Source: Pogonophryne albipinna (Eukaryota; Chordata; Actinopteri; Perciformes; Artedidraconidae). From it: a stretch of DNA of 64,000 nucleotides. The DNA lies in contig JAPTMU010000116.1 in the NCBI GenBank assembly GCA_028583405.1, forward strand, positions 533,882 to 597,881, written 5' to 3'. The notes below the pieces were generated by a model. The model saw nothing but the letters and a program-made list of their open reading frames with translations. It did not search any database and had not been told where the DNA came from. Positions 25,514 to 36,377 of the stretch are shown in pieces. The stretch's first letter is position 1; each line of letters opens with the position of its first letter. Made by a program: the position numbers and the translations under genes.

Positions 25514-26895
25514 TTAAAAGCCAGATTGAAGAGGTGAGTTTTTGTGAGTTTTTTGAAGGTGGGTAGAGGTCAGTGCAGTCTCTGATGGGTTGTGGGAGTG
25601 AGTTCCAGAGGGAGGGGGCAGCGACGGAGAAGGCTCTGTCCCCCCAGGTCTGGTGATTGATGTGGGTGGGGATGGATTGGAGGTTGGCTTCTGATGAGCG
25701 GAGGCAGCGGGAAGGGGTGTGGTGGTGCAGCAGGTCCTGTGAGGTAGGGGAGGGCCTGATTGTTGAGGGCTTTGTGAGTAATGAGGAGGACTTTGAAGTT
25801 GATTCTTTGACGGACAGGGGAGCCAGTGGAGGTTCTGGAGGACGGGAGTGGTTTGGTCTCTGGGAGCGGGTGTGGGTGAGGAGGCGGGCAGCAGAGTTCT
25901 AGATATTTTGGAGTTTATTGAGGAGGTTGGATGGTATGCCGTAGAGCAGGGGTGCTCAAACTCAAGGCCCGGGGGCCAAATCCGGCCCGCGACTTCATTT
26001 ATGTGGCCCCAAAGAGCTTGCAAAGAATATAATATGTTTATTATACAGTTTACGTGCCGCTTTACAGAAGCACGTTGCCCATACTGGAGCACAATGCTCT
26101 CAAATTTGACTTTTTCTCAGAATTTGACTTTTTTTCTTCTAAATATGCCTTTTTTTTTTTATTTGCCGTTTTTTTTATATTACTTTTTTTTTCTCCAGAA
26201 TTTGGCTTTTCTTTTTAAATCATTTTTGTTGACATTCTCACTGAAGAGACTTGCCATTATTTGCTCTAGACTTCTGCTTTCAGACGTAGTTAATTATGAA
26301 GTTATTACCCTATCCGATAATAATCCAATGCAGAGGTAATCATGTAATATAATACATTATTTTATATATTAAATATTTATATATGTATTTTTATATAGTC
26401 TTAAAGTTACAGCCGGCCCTTTGAGTGCAACCATAATGCTGATGTGGCCCGCGATGAAATTGAGTTTGACACCCCTGCCGTAGAGGATGCTATTGCAGTA
26501 GTCGAGTCGTGATATGATGAATGCATGAATCAGGGTTTCAGCAGCAGAGGAGGAGAGTGATGGGCGGAGACGGGCAATGTTTTTGAGGTGGAAAAAGGTA
26601 GTCCTGGTGATGTGATTGATGTGGTGGTTGAATTTGAGCTGACTGTTTAAGATGACTCCGAGGTTGCGGATGTGAGGGGGGGGGGAGGAGATAGAGTGTG
26701 GCTGTCAATGGTGAAGTTGAAATTCTGGATGGCTTTGGTACGGGATGGGGGGCCGATGATGATGATGTCTGATTTGGCACTGTTCAGTTTGAGATAGTTT
26801 GTTTGCATCCATGCTTTTATTTCTGAGACAGTTGGTGAGAGTGGAGTGTGTTGTGGGGGTGATGGTTTTTGTTGAGATATAAAGTTGGATGTCAT
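25514..26895 (-). pseudogene. LINE ORF2 C-terminal part, frameshifted and split by a MITE
   Basis: Continues the reverse transcriptase reading after a frame change near 26705-26895 (IKAWMQTNYLKLNSAKSDII, typical of the post-catalytic region). Reading resumes on the far side of the hAT MITE with ISRTLLPASSPT, LHWLPCPSKNQ and PSGTHSHNPSET-type segments in shifted frames. Several frameshifts exclude a functional product. Confidence 0.7.
25947..26477. mobile_element. hAT-type MITE nested in the LINE
   Basis: Ends CAGGGGTGCTCAAACTCAAGG (25947) and the complement of CAGGGGTGTCAAACTCAATTT (26477), with GGCCCGC-rich sub-terminal parts. It is flanked by a perfect 8-bp target duplication, CCGTAGAG, at 25939-25946 and 26478-26485. 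The 531-bp interior is AT-rich without a transposase. 8-bp duplications and CAGGGGTG ends are hallmarks of hAT elements. Confidence 0.93.
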
Positions 26896-28330
26896 TGGCG
26901 TAGCAGTGAAATTGAAGGTTGTGGCGACAAATTATTTTGCCAAGGGGGAGCATGTAGAGGATGAAGAGGAGGGGGCCAAGCACCGAACCCTGGGGGACGC
27001 CTTGGGACAGAGGAGCAGTGGAGGAGGTGCAGTTGTTGATGTTGATAAACTGATGTCTGTCGGTGAGGTAGGATTTCAGCCAGGAGAGTGCAGTGTCGGT
27101 GATGTTGAGTGATGATTCGAGGAGGGACAGCAGGATGGCGTGGTTGATGGTGTCGAATGCTGCGGTGAGGTCGAGGAGGATGAGGATGTTAAGGTTGCCG
27201 GAGTCAGAGGAGAGGAGGAGGTCGTTTGTGATTTTGAGAAGAGCTGTTTCGGTGCTGTGTTTTGATCGGAAACCGGATTGAAATGGCTCAAAGAGATCAT
27301 TGGAGCTGAGGTGGGCTTTAAGTTGTGAGGCAACGACACGTTCAAGTATTTTTGACAGAAAGGGGAGATTTGAGATGGGCCGGAAGTTGGACATGATGTC
27401 AGGTGTGAGTCCAGGTCTTTTGAGAATGGGTGTGACAGCAGCCAGTTTGAGAGAGGGGGGAACTGATCCAGATCTGAGGGAGGAGTTAATGATGGTGGCA
27501 ATGAGTTGGGAGATGGCAGGGAGGCTCTCTTTAACAAATTTGGAGGGCATTGGGTCAAGTGTGCAGGTGGAGTTAATTCCAGTCATGAAGTCGGACAGTT
27601 GCATGGGGGTCACAGGGGAGAAGTGGGACAGGGGCTGTGAGGTGAAGGGGGGGGAGCCAGGAGGGGAGGTGGGGGGTGCTGATGAGGGTGTCAGATTGCT
27701 GTAAATGTTGCTGATTTTGGTTTGGAAAAACGAGAGGAAGGAGTTGCACTGTTCGGTGGTGAAGGATGAGGTGGCGTTGTCACAGGGTTTGAGAAGTTTG
27801 CTGATGGTGGAGAACAGACGCTTGGGGTTGCTGGAGCCAGACTGAATGAGTTGTGAGTAGTAATTAGACCGGGCTGCTTTGAGTGCGTTACTGTACTGCT
27901 GGAGATAGTCTTTGTAGATTTGAAGATGGACTGTTAGTGTGGTTTTCTTGTGTTGGCGTTCAAGTTGACGTTTCCTTGATTTCATTTGGCGGAGTTCGGG
28001 GGTATACCAGGGGGCGGAGTGTATGAAAGAGACATTTTTTGTTTTTGTGGGGGCCAGTTCATTGAGACAGAAGGAGAGGGTGCTGTTATAATAGTCCACA
28101 AGTTCAGATGGGTTTTCAGAAAGTGGGGGGGGGGAGACAGACATCTTGCAGGTAATGGAGGCAGTGATTGCTGAAGGTGAGATGGATTTGAGATTTCTGT
28201 AGGTTATTGTGCGTTTTTGCTTTTGGGCGGGGATGGGGATGTTGATGTCCATGATGATGGCCAGGTGATCAGAGATGTGGAGATTGAGGCTGGACAGATG
28301 ATGGATGGTGAGACCAGTGGAGCAGACCAA
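26705..28330 (-). pseudogene. LINE reverse transcriptase region
   Basis: A 541-codon open segment covers the endonuclease end (SSLNLHISDHLAIIMDIN) through the reverse transcriptase. Hallmarks are FRPISNLPFLSKILERV, FQSGFRSKHSTETALL, LILLDLTAAFDTINH, LSQGVPQGSVLGPLLF and FHCYANDIQLY. The catalytic YADD box reads YAND here, losing the first of the two metal-binding aspartates, so this copy is dead even apart from its frameshifts. Family: CR1/L2-type LINE; the exact clade is not determined. Confidence 0.88.
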
Positions 28331-29496
28331 GTCCAGGATGTGACCACGGCTGTGTGTTGGGAAGTTGATGTGCTGAGAGAAGTTGCAGCAGTGAAGGGTT
28401 TCCTTAAATTCAGAGGCATATTTGCAGGTCGGGTCGTCAACATGAATGTTAAAATCACCTAAGAGGAGAACAGATGGGGATATGGCAGAAAGCTGAGTGA
28501 GAATGTCAGAGAGGTCGGGGGGGGGGGGGGGAGGTCGGAGAGAAAGGAGGGGTTTGGCTTCGGGGGACGGTAGATGATGGCTGTGACCAGGGGAGTGGGA
28601 CCAGAGAGTTTAAAGATCAGGTGTTCAAATGAAGAAACATCAGGGATGGGGATTATGGTAGCTTTTATTTCCTTTCTGATAATAGCAGCTATACCACCAC
28701 CCCGCCCTTGTGGTCGAGGTTTGTCAATGTATGTGAATCCTGCTGGGGTGATTTGATTTAAAGAAAAATAGTCCAGGGGTTTTTGCCATGTTTCGGTCAG
28801 ATACAGAAAGTCCAGGTTATTGTCTTTAATGAATTCATTTAGAATGTGGCTTTTATTGTGGATGGAGCGTGTGTTGAGCAGGGCTGCTCTGAGGTGACGT
28901 TGCATTGGGGGGGGTTGTGTGGACCGGGGGAGTGGAAGGAGATTAGTCAGATTCACGTGTTGTTTGTTGTGATGGCGTAGTGTGGGCGTGTGACAGGACC
29001 GAATGGACGGGATGGAGTGTGGAGACGTGGAATGAAATAAAAACTTACGGCCAGAGCCTCTGTGTGGAGGACGGCGTTTGCGGAGTATTTCATTATCTGC
29101 GAGGATGTCCATGCAGTCCGGACGCAGGCGGTTATTAAAGGAGTGGAGATCTGACAGGGAGTAGAGCGGCGGCATGATCCGGTGAAGTGGCGCTAGCACG
29201 GAGCTAGCTAATGCTGGGGACCCGGGCAGCAGAGACCAGGAGCCGGATAACCGTGGAAGAAGGAGCGGTGTGAGTCCAGATAAAATGAGAATTATAATCC
29301 ACAGCATATCAGGAGAATAATTCCAGTGGTTTCCAGAGGAGAATCGTAGGAGGGGCTGACAGCCTGGTGCAGAGTGGGAGCCGGGTGACCAGTCTACTAG
29401 CTGGTTAGCTAGCTTGATAGCCACCGGCTGTAGGCGGCAGGGAGAGACGATGTCAGCGGGAAAGCCGGCTGATCGCAGCGGGATGGGAAGACCCAC
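28204..29496 (-). pseudogene. LINE N-terminal and endonuclease region, frameshifted
   Basis: Two overlapping readings (28459-29496 and 28204-28458) carry apurinic-endonuclease motifs: RAALLNTRSIHNKSHIL, LDFLYLTETWQKP, GGGIAAIIRKEI, VTAIIYRPPKPNP. The frame then changes in a poly-G tract at about 28515-28535, near where the protein is Pro-rich. The upstream leader (29040-29496) encodes MDILADNEILRKRR-like sequence. The order leader, endonuclease, reverse transcriptase is that of CR1/L2-type ORF2. Confidence 0.8.
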
Positions 29497-29836
29497 ACGA
29501 GCCGCGGAGTTAGGGTGGAGTTAGGGTGGAGTTGGGGTGGAGACAGAAATGTTAGCTCAGCAGACTTCAGGGAGCCGAGGAGCATCTAGGTAGCAGCCGG
29601 CTAGGTCCGATAATGCTAGCTAGCTAGCGGGCTAGGGACCGGTGAGCAGGAAAGAGCCAGCAGGTAGGAGATGACAACACAAATATCTGTGTCGATTCGA
29701 TATAGTGATGCTGCTATTTTTGCTGATGACTGACGTTTCAAAAGTAGAGAGCCAGACAGGAGAGGTTCTGATCTGGACTAAAGAACAATATTTGGGGCGG
29801 AGGAGCGGCGAACAAACAACGCCAGCACCCACATTA

Positions 29837-30860
29837 TTATAACCACATCTTTTGATCTCTCCGCCATACCGGTATAAAATCATGCATTTTGTAATGTCAG
29901 GGTTTTATATTGGAGGAAAATAGTTCAATTTGTCCTTTTTACTGTATATCACCAGATGTGACATTTTACCATTGAATTACATGCTTGTAATTTCTTGGTT
30001 TCTTTGCCTGTTGTATAATGTATAATGGGGACAGCCATTGGAATACATGTATGCAACTAATATGATGTCGGTGTGTTGGTATGGATGTGGAAGAGTGGTA
30101 TCAGCTGAGAAATGTGTGTGCTTGTGTGTGTGTGTCTGGATGTACAGTGTGTGTGTACAGAGACAACAATATACAGTAGATTTGGTTTACAGCAAGTCGC
30201 AGTTTTCGCTTCATATCTTTCTTTCTCTCTCTCTTTTTCTCTCAGTCCCTCATTCCCAAACTCATACACACTCTTACATATTAAACGTCCTTATACCTTG
30301 TATGTGTGTGAGGGATTGTGTGTGAGAATGAGACAGGACTAAGTGTGCTCTCATGGCGTTTTGTTTTTTCATTTGTGCTGTTTCATGTGTCTTTGAGGTA
30401 AACAGATATATGATCTTGACCCAGCTTGACCTCGATGTTTTGAATTGTTTGAACTTCAAAGTCCTTTGATAATGTCAAACAGACATACACAGCGATACAT
30501 ACACTCCTTGAAGTAAATAAAAACACCTGGCTGCAAAGCCAAAGCTTCAAATATGTGTAGTTTGGCTGGATGGTCATTTCATTCCTGTGATACGCAACAA
30601 GCAGTAAGATGAAGAGGAGCTTCTCTGTGGGACAAGAGGTCTCATGCAGCCTGTAACATCAGCTGCAGGACTCATCCTCTGAAACAGAAACACCCTGAGA
30701 AGGAGAATCTGGTGTGGATCTGCCTGAACTGTGCTTGAAAGGAGTCAGCACAAGGATAAAACACTTTTTTGCCAAACAGTTTGCCAGTTCATTTATCGGA
30801 TGGGGGCAGAGAAGAAGGAACAATTCTGCCCCGAATCCCACGTTGATACAGAGGAATCGA
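29837..30860. other. Left arm outer non-coding part
   Basis: Matches the right arm at about 54594-55603 inverted. Contains a short TG tract at 30110-30165, the allele of the long CA tract in the right arm, and a short polypyrimidine run at 30217-30245. A small frame ending SPSQGVSVSEDESCS (30659-30841, minus) is conserved in part of the right arm and may be the tail of a lost gene; I cannot support a product. Confidence 0.5.
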
Positions 30861-30889
30861 TGAGAGTAGTATTAACCATACCACTTTTG

Positions 30890-30960
30890 TCTCATTAGTA
30901 TGCATAGAAAGTGACAGGTGACACGCCCCCAATTATGCAAATGAGCTAAGTCCCGCCTCC
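30890..30960. promoter_or_regulatory. Octamer and GC-box cluster before the CTTTGATG array
   Basis: TTAGTATGCATAG, a perfect octamer ATGCAAAT (30935-30942) and AAGTCCCGCCTCCCATTG lie within 70 bp. AAGTCCCGCC also occurs in the gene promoters of this element. The mirrored copy is at 53745-53805. An upstream regulatory role is inference. Confidence 0.35.
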
Positions 30961-31460
30961 CATTGTTCGAGACCCTTTGATGTGAGATAACAGGTAGGTG
31001 TGAAAAGCCCCCCTGTGTAGTGCCTTTGTTGTCTAATTCTTTGATGTGTTGATTAAGGCAGTCTCTTTGAAGTTATGTTGTCTGGCCCCTGTCCCCCCTT
31101 GTAGTCTAAGCCTTTGATGTGTTGATTAAGGCAGTCTCTTTGAAGTTATGTTGTCTGGCCCCTGTCCCCCCTTGTAGTCTAAGCCTTTGATGTGAGATAA
31201 CAGGTAGGTGTGAAAAGCCCCCCTGTGTAGTGCCTTTGTTGTCTAATTCTTTGATGTGTTGATTAAGGTAGGTGTGAAAAGCCCCCCTGTGTAGTGCCTT
31301 TGTTGTCTATTTCTTTGATGTGTTGATTAAGGCAGTCTCTTTGAAGTTATGCTGTCTGGTCCCCTCAGGGTTGTATAATCTAATTAGCCTTTGATGTTTT
31401 GCCCTTTGATGTGGTGTGTTATAAGCCTTTGATGTTAATCTAGGTGTCTCTTTGAAGTTA
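30961..31460. repeat. Left arm tandem array rich in CTTTGATG boxes
   Basis: About nine CTTTGATG boxes and six CTCTTTGAAGTTATG boxes occur in 500 bp, inside imperfect repeats with GGCAGTCTCTTTGAAG, GTCTGGCCCCTGTCCCCCC and AAAAGCCCCCCTGTGTAGTGC. CTTTGATG matches the vertebrate TCF/LEF consensus core. The array recurs inverted at 53225-53745. Confidence 0.8.
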
Positions 31461-31599
31461 TGCGTGAGACTGTCTAACCCCCTCCCCGCCCAGGCCTCTC
31501 TCCCCTTTCTCCACCCCCTTCCTTTTGGGCTATGAGGCTAGCAGATAGGGGGGAGGGAATTAGGTGAAAATAGGAATAAGCTCTAAACTAATTAAAAAG

Positions 31600-31800
31600 A
31601 CAGTAATTTCCACTTACCAAGTCACCTTGCAAAAAAGAAAATCCGTCCGGAGCGCCAGTCAAGAAACGAATGCCTCAGCTGGGCGGGATTCAGACGCCTA
31701 CAGCCAGAGATCTTTGCATAAACTTATCTCGTGCCCTCTTTTTGGTTGTGGAGCGCGTTCATGTGTGCTGGGAGGAGGGGCTCTGTGAGGAAGTGGCAGA
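31600..31800 (+). pseudogene. Truncated upstream copy of the MAKRRL gene, left arm
   Basis: After GTCACCTTGCAAAAAAG the sequence ATCCGTCCGGAGCGCCAGTC..AAGAAACGAATG matches the N-terminal coding part of the MAKRRL gene (codons about 21-31), then CAGACGCCTACAGCC, and then homology is lost. The right-arm counterpart at 52814-53063 keeps a little more of the start. Confidence 0.7.
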
Positions 31801-31862
31801 TTTTCGGTTGTGTACTTTTCAAAATACGTAAAGAGGGAAACAAATAAAACAATTTAAAAAAA

Positions 31863-32204
31863 CATGATCTTTTTGTCTTTTTTATAATTACTATACACCA
31901 CTATAAGAATTTCCTGTATGCAACAAAAAAGGTTTGACTGGTGAAAAAGACTCTCACTTTTTTTACAGGGGCTCCTCATGTTTTCTTTATAAGTTTTTGT
32001 GAAACTGTTAACTACAATGAAGTATCTGTTTGCAAAGAGGGTATACATATTCATTTAAAAAGATCTTATTTAGGTTTTTAATAGTGATACCTAAGGATAT
32101 TCTCTCTAGCTGTAGGGCTTGTGAACAAATGTGTAATTACTTTATTAACTATAAGAAAGTCTCTCTGAAGAGGGAAAAATATTTTTAAAATATACTATTG
32201 CCCC
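31863..32204 (+). repeat. ~342-bp tandem duplication found only in the left arm
   Basis: ATGATCTTTTTGTCTTTTTTATAATTACTATACACCAC..GACTGGTGAAAAAGACTCTCAC occurs at 31863-31965 and again at 32205-32305. The right arm has one copy (about 52690-52800). The duplicated piece includes the 3' end of a MAKRRL-type gene (reading LVKKTLTF). Confidence 0.75.
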
Positions 32205-32322
32205 ATGATCTTTGTGTCTTTTTTATAATTACTATACACCACAAGAATGTCCTGTATACAACAAAAAAAAGGTTTGACTGGTGAAAAAGACTCTCACTTT
32301 TACAGGGGGGCTCCGCCTCCCA

Positions 32323-32461
32323 CTCAACATAACAAGTCCCGCCCTCCTCACCAGATCATTTAAAAGTAAGGGGGTGGAAATAGATGAAAAAAGAAATACG
32401 CTCAAACTAAATAACAAGCCAGTCATTTACGCTCACCAAGTCACCTTTTAAAAAAAAAAAA
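32323..32461 (+). promoter_or_regulatory. Promoter module P1 and leader of the MAKRRL gene, left arm
   Basis: CACTCAACATAACAAGTCCC, then GCCCTCCTCACCAGATCATTTAAAA, a TATA-like box, and a ~90-nt leader ending in an A-tract directly before ATGGCC at 32462. The module shares its layout with P2-P4. The mirrored copy is at 52540-52680. Confidence 0.6.
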
Positions 32462-32868
32462 AATGGCCAAGAGACGCCTAGATATGAGTTTAATCAGCGA
32501 GACGCCTGTGACATCCGTCCGGAGCGCCAGTCAAGAAACGAATGCAGTATCTGGCCCGGGTTCAGACGCCTCCAGCCGAGGAACTTCATGAAGAATGGAC
32601 TCTGAAAAATGGCGATGTTTGGGGTTATGTATTCAACTATATGGCGAATGAACTGCATTTCTACAATCTGAAGAATGGAGAAACGTATGGACCCCGTAGT
32701 GTTAAAGCGACACTGACCTCAACAGATTGGGCTGTGTTAACTCTGGTGTCTTCCAGAGATCTCCACGCAACCATTGTATCGGAAGAAGTAGTGCATCAAG
32801 AAACCATAGTGGAACCAGCGGTGTACAAGATATTTGCTACGAAAAGCAAAGAAACGCAAACAGCATGC

Positions 32869-33298
32869 TGTTACGGAAACTTCAGAGCGGTGCAGGAAAG
32901 ATGGAGACTGGAATCATTGTTTAATCAAACACCTTGAGATTTATTGAAAGTTCGTAAATACGGCCGGAGAGCCTCGCATAGTTTATCACAGTGTTAAGTG
33001 TAAGCCACCACGCGGAACTCTGAAGAGACTAAAGAATCAGGGGTCTGTTATATCCTAAAAGGGACGGACTTGCAAACCTGCCTAATCAATGCCAGATACA
33101 GGAACAAACGGCCCCTCTGTCTCTGCAATATTTATTCCCCACAAGAAGGAAGATGACCCTTTGACCTGTTACCCAGTTCAAGTTGCAGCAAGGGGATATT
33201 GTGATTTAATGGGAAGCATATGTTTGTATTTTGACAGCTTCTCAGGAATGCTGAGAAACTCAATATACCAAGTGATCAGATTAAAATATTCTCTGACA
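32869..33298 (-). repeat. Retroviral 3' LTR
   Basis: 430 bp with TG...CA ends, in direct orientation with 42072-42501. I found no difference on visual comparison. Just inside it, minus-strand sense, AAAAAGAATGGAA is a weak polypurine tract. Confidence 0.92.
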
Positions 33299-34061
33299 GT
33301 TCCATTCTTTTTATCAATCTATTGATAACCAATTAACATTAGTCTAAGAATATTTCAGTCACTACTTAAATCCATAAGCGTCTTAGAGTTCGTGTGGGCC
33401 CACTTACATCAATTACATCAAAAGTAGAACAAGATTGAAAACATTTCAATCCACAATGATTCGAACACAGTCAATCATAATAGAAAAATCATCTCTCCTC
33501 AGTGTTTGGCATCATTTGTCAAAAGCACAATAATAAACACACATGAAATACAAAAATATAATAGCAAAATATATGTTTCAAAAATAAGATCTTTTATCAT
33601 TTATCACTCAGTTAATCTCATTCATCAAACACAAATTCTAAATCAGCTTACATCTTTAAAGATTTACTTCAAGGCAATTACTTTATTAAAACACAATTAG
33701 AATTTAGGATTATAAGAAATCCAATTGAGGTATAAAATCAGAATCATGAGAGATCCAGCTAAATTCATATTAAGGTATAAATTCACAGTTAAGGTATAAA
33801 TTCACAGTTAAGGTATAAATTCACTAGTGATGAATAGATCAATCTGTAATCTGCAAAGTTGCAGTGTCCTCAATCTTTAACATTACTTTACGTTTACTTC
33901 ATTACGCTTTATTCAAGAGTAAGGCACTTAGTAAGTACATATATTTCATTCAAATACATTTGTTCAAAATCTGAAAAGGAAAAGTCAGACATTTATTATA
34001 ACAACCTGAAAAGAGAAAAATCCAAACATATCTGTTCTTTATTTTGAGTGTCAACTTGTAA
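33299..34061. other. Retrovirus: AT-rich stretch between env and 3' LTR
   Basis: No coding potential is seen. A triple repeat of TTAAGGTATAAATTCAC occurs at about 33770-33825. Confidence 0.5.
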
Positions 34062-36377
34062 TCATTTATCAATCGCATGAATGGGGGTACCCATGGAGGC
34101 AGAAACCGCAATGGAGACCCAGGGATCTGGAAGCTCGGCGTCGTACATTAACATTGTCTCACCTACAGTTGAATATCCGACTAGCCTCTGTGGGGCTTGG
34201 AGGGCGGTCTTGGCAACCCTGCGTATGGCTAATTTAACTACAGTTATCAAACAGATCACTAGGATTAGCACAACCAAGATAAACAACTGAAACAGTAACA
34301 ACAAATTTAACCAACCCCGCTCCCCAGGATCCAATGGTTCCACTTAAATCCCCTAATGTAAAATCCATGAGTTTTCATGCAATTTGTTATTCCCCTTGCC
34401 GTGTCATGCGCCATGTCCATTATTTCCGGTGTAGCGTCAGAGATGAAAGAACAACACTCAGACCCAATTACCTTACATGTGCCCCCCTGAGCAGCTAGGA
34501 GAAGATCCAGCGCCATACGATTCTGTAATGCTACTGTCCTTACTTCCTGCAATTCTTTGTGTTCAGCTAACATCGCTGGTGTTAGATACATTTAGATGGT
34601 GTTCCACTACGTTGGATAGTGCCACTATTTCCTGCTGAGTAAACATAAATACCGTACCAAGGCAAAAATAGGCTAGCTATCTGTTGTCCTTGTGTAATGG
34701 GACCTGCTGTTCCTGTGTAAAGAAGGAAGTATCGCTGCAATCTCATTAGGCCTCTACTTTACGGATTAAAGGGATTAGGTAGGCTAGATAACAGGTGCCA
34801 TCAAAAATGTCATATGGCACACAAGCCATAGGCCCGGTCGCCGCAAACTAAGTACACTCTCTGTGGGAGGGGAATTCTGGCTAATTTTACCCTCACTATG
34901 GTATTACAGTCGCTGTGTCCCACATCTGGAGAGGCGTGAGATCCTGCTTCATTCTGGAAACAGATAGACACATTTTTCCACTCGTGCACCACCACTGGGG
35001 GAACATATACTGAACAATCACGTGTAGGAGGCTTGCCTAAGGGTATTGGCTGCGTACAGTCATGTATTTTAACTTTAACGGAGTCCACTGTTCTGGAGCC
35101 AAACCAGGGCACAACGGTTACCAAAGCTTCAACCAACAAAGATGGGTGTGTGTGGTTGCATTGTACATGTTGGACTCGTAGAATTAGCTGAGCAATTAGT
35201 CTGGACTAGAGCTAATTGGAATCTGTATTCAAAAGCTAGGTGGATGTATTTCTTGACATATATAAGTCTTAGCATCATTAATCGTTTGAAACCATCTGGC
35301 AGGTAATCTTTATTTACTGTATCAACAATAAGAGAGACTAAGCCCTCGTACTGTAAATGTTGCTCAGAGTCGATAGGGTAGGAGGGAGTATAACAGTCAT
35401 CTGCCTCGTCGCTAATTCTGGATGCTATATCATTCCAGCTCACTAGACCGTAGTCAGCTTTCGTGAAAGGAATTGGACTGAACATTGGGGAATGCATAGA
35501 TTCTGGCATATTTTGGCACAGCCAACAGTTGCTAACATTGCGTTCATGTGCGTAGTCTAACATTAAACTTATCGCAGAATTAGATTTTGGTTCGTTTAGA
35601 AGGAGTGATTAAGGCCCTTTTGTAAAGAATCTACATCACCTCCTGATTGTTTAATTGGAGTGGATAGAACATTTGTTTCGCTATTTGGTCCAGTAAATGT
35701 GCATGCAGTGACACCTGGATTGGGAACCTGGTAATCTGGTTTCCTCATTGTACATTTTACCTCATCTTTTATCAGAGTCTGTAACTGTTCTAAAGTGCTA
35801 CACCACAGTTCTGGGGGCATATTGTCAATTGTGTTGAAGAGCTATTCTTACCACCTCTGACGGAACCCTGAACCAACTGTTACTGGTTCTTTGGATACAT
35901 CTCCCACGTTGAGTAAACTAAAAACACAGGAAACACAATAATACAGTTAGATGAGTTCGCATATTGAAGTTGGACAGTTGAAAGAAATAGTCTCTGATTT
36001 ATGTTCAGGGAGGGAGACAATCCTCCTTATTCTTCCTCCTTTTCCTCTCTCTTTGTGTCTCTCGCACCATACTGAATGTCTGTGTGGTGATCTGATACAA
36101 CCTGTCCTTGTCGCTAGGCACTGATTTGCCCGTTGGTGTTGTTTTGCCCTCAGGGTCTGGACCCTGAGTAAGTCAAGTCGTCTGTGCTCAGAAGGCACCT
36201 TATTTTCTCCCTCAGAGGGGCGAGAGCCCTCGCCTCCTGTCGTTGGGATTTCACAGCTTCATCTAGCAGGGCGTCCTTGGCCAGGTACAGTAGACCCAGA
36301 ATGACGATGATGATGACTGCCTTCACACGCCAGCATCCAGTAGAGGAGCGAGACGACATCTGGAAGCGTGAATCCAC
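34062..36377 (-). pseudogene. env: Retroviral envelope gene, broken
   Basis: Open pieces in several minus-strand frames (36150-36377, 35596-35820, 35129-35563, 34810-35139, 34307-34591, 34062-34343) add up to a gamma-type envelope. The surface part has a CWLC motif (NCWLCQNMPES). The transmembrane part has the immunosuppressive-type heptad region LQNRMALDLLLAAQGG followed by a CX6CC-type cluster, then a membrane span rich in Leu/Val/Ile at about 34200-34290. A separate N-terminal piece with a hydrophobic segment (VIIIVILGLLYLA) may be a leader. Stops and frameshifts separate the pieces, so no single product can be made. Placement among fish gamma/epsilon-type retroviruses is inference. Confidence 0.85.

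Larger units (their letters stand above)
25346..29836 (-). mobile_element. Near full-length CR1/L2-type LINE inserted in the left palindrome arm
   Basis: The right arm has the uninterrupted target: ACTCCCATTATAACCACAT at about 55598-55616 (plus-strand order reversed). In the left arm CCCATTATA is followed by the LINE tail, read on the minus strand as TCTTTGAGCACCTGTAAAAGCGC with an (ATT)n end. The other side resumes at ATTATAACCACATC near 29830. The 5' part has a GC-rich leader. The coding region (endonuclease plus reverse transcriptase) is split by frameshifts and by a hAT MITE. Its absence from the right arm shows that it inserted after the palindrome formed. Confidence 0.9.

Noticed and set aside
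26885..28462. Plus-strand open frames of 60-134 codons over the LINE
   Set aside because: They are antisense shadows of the reverse transcriptase and endonuclease coding region.
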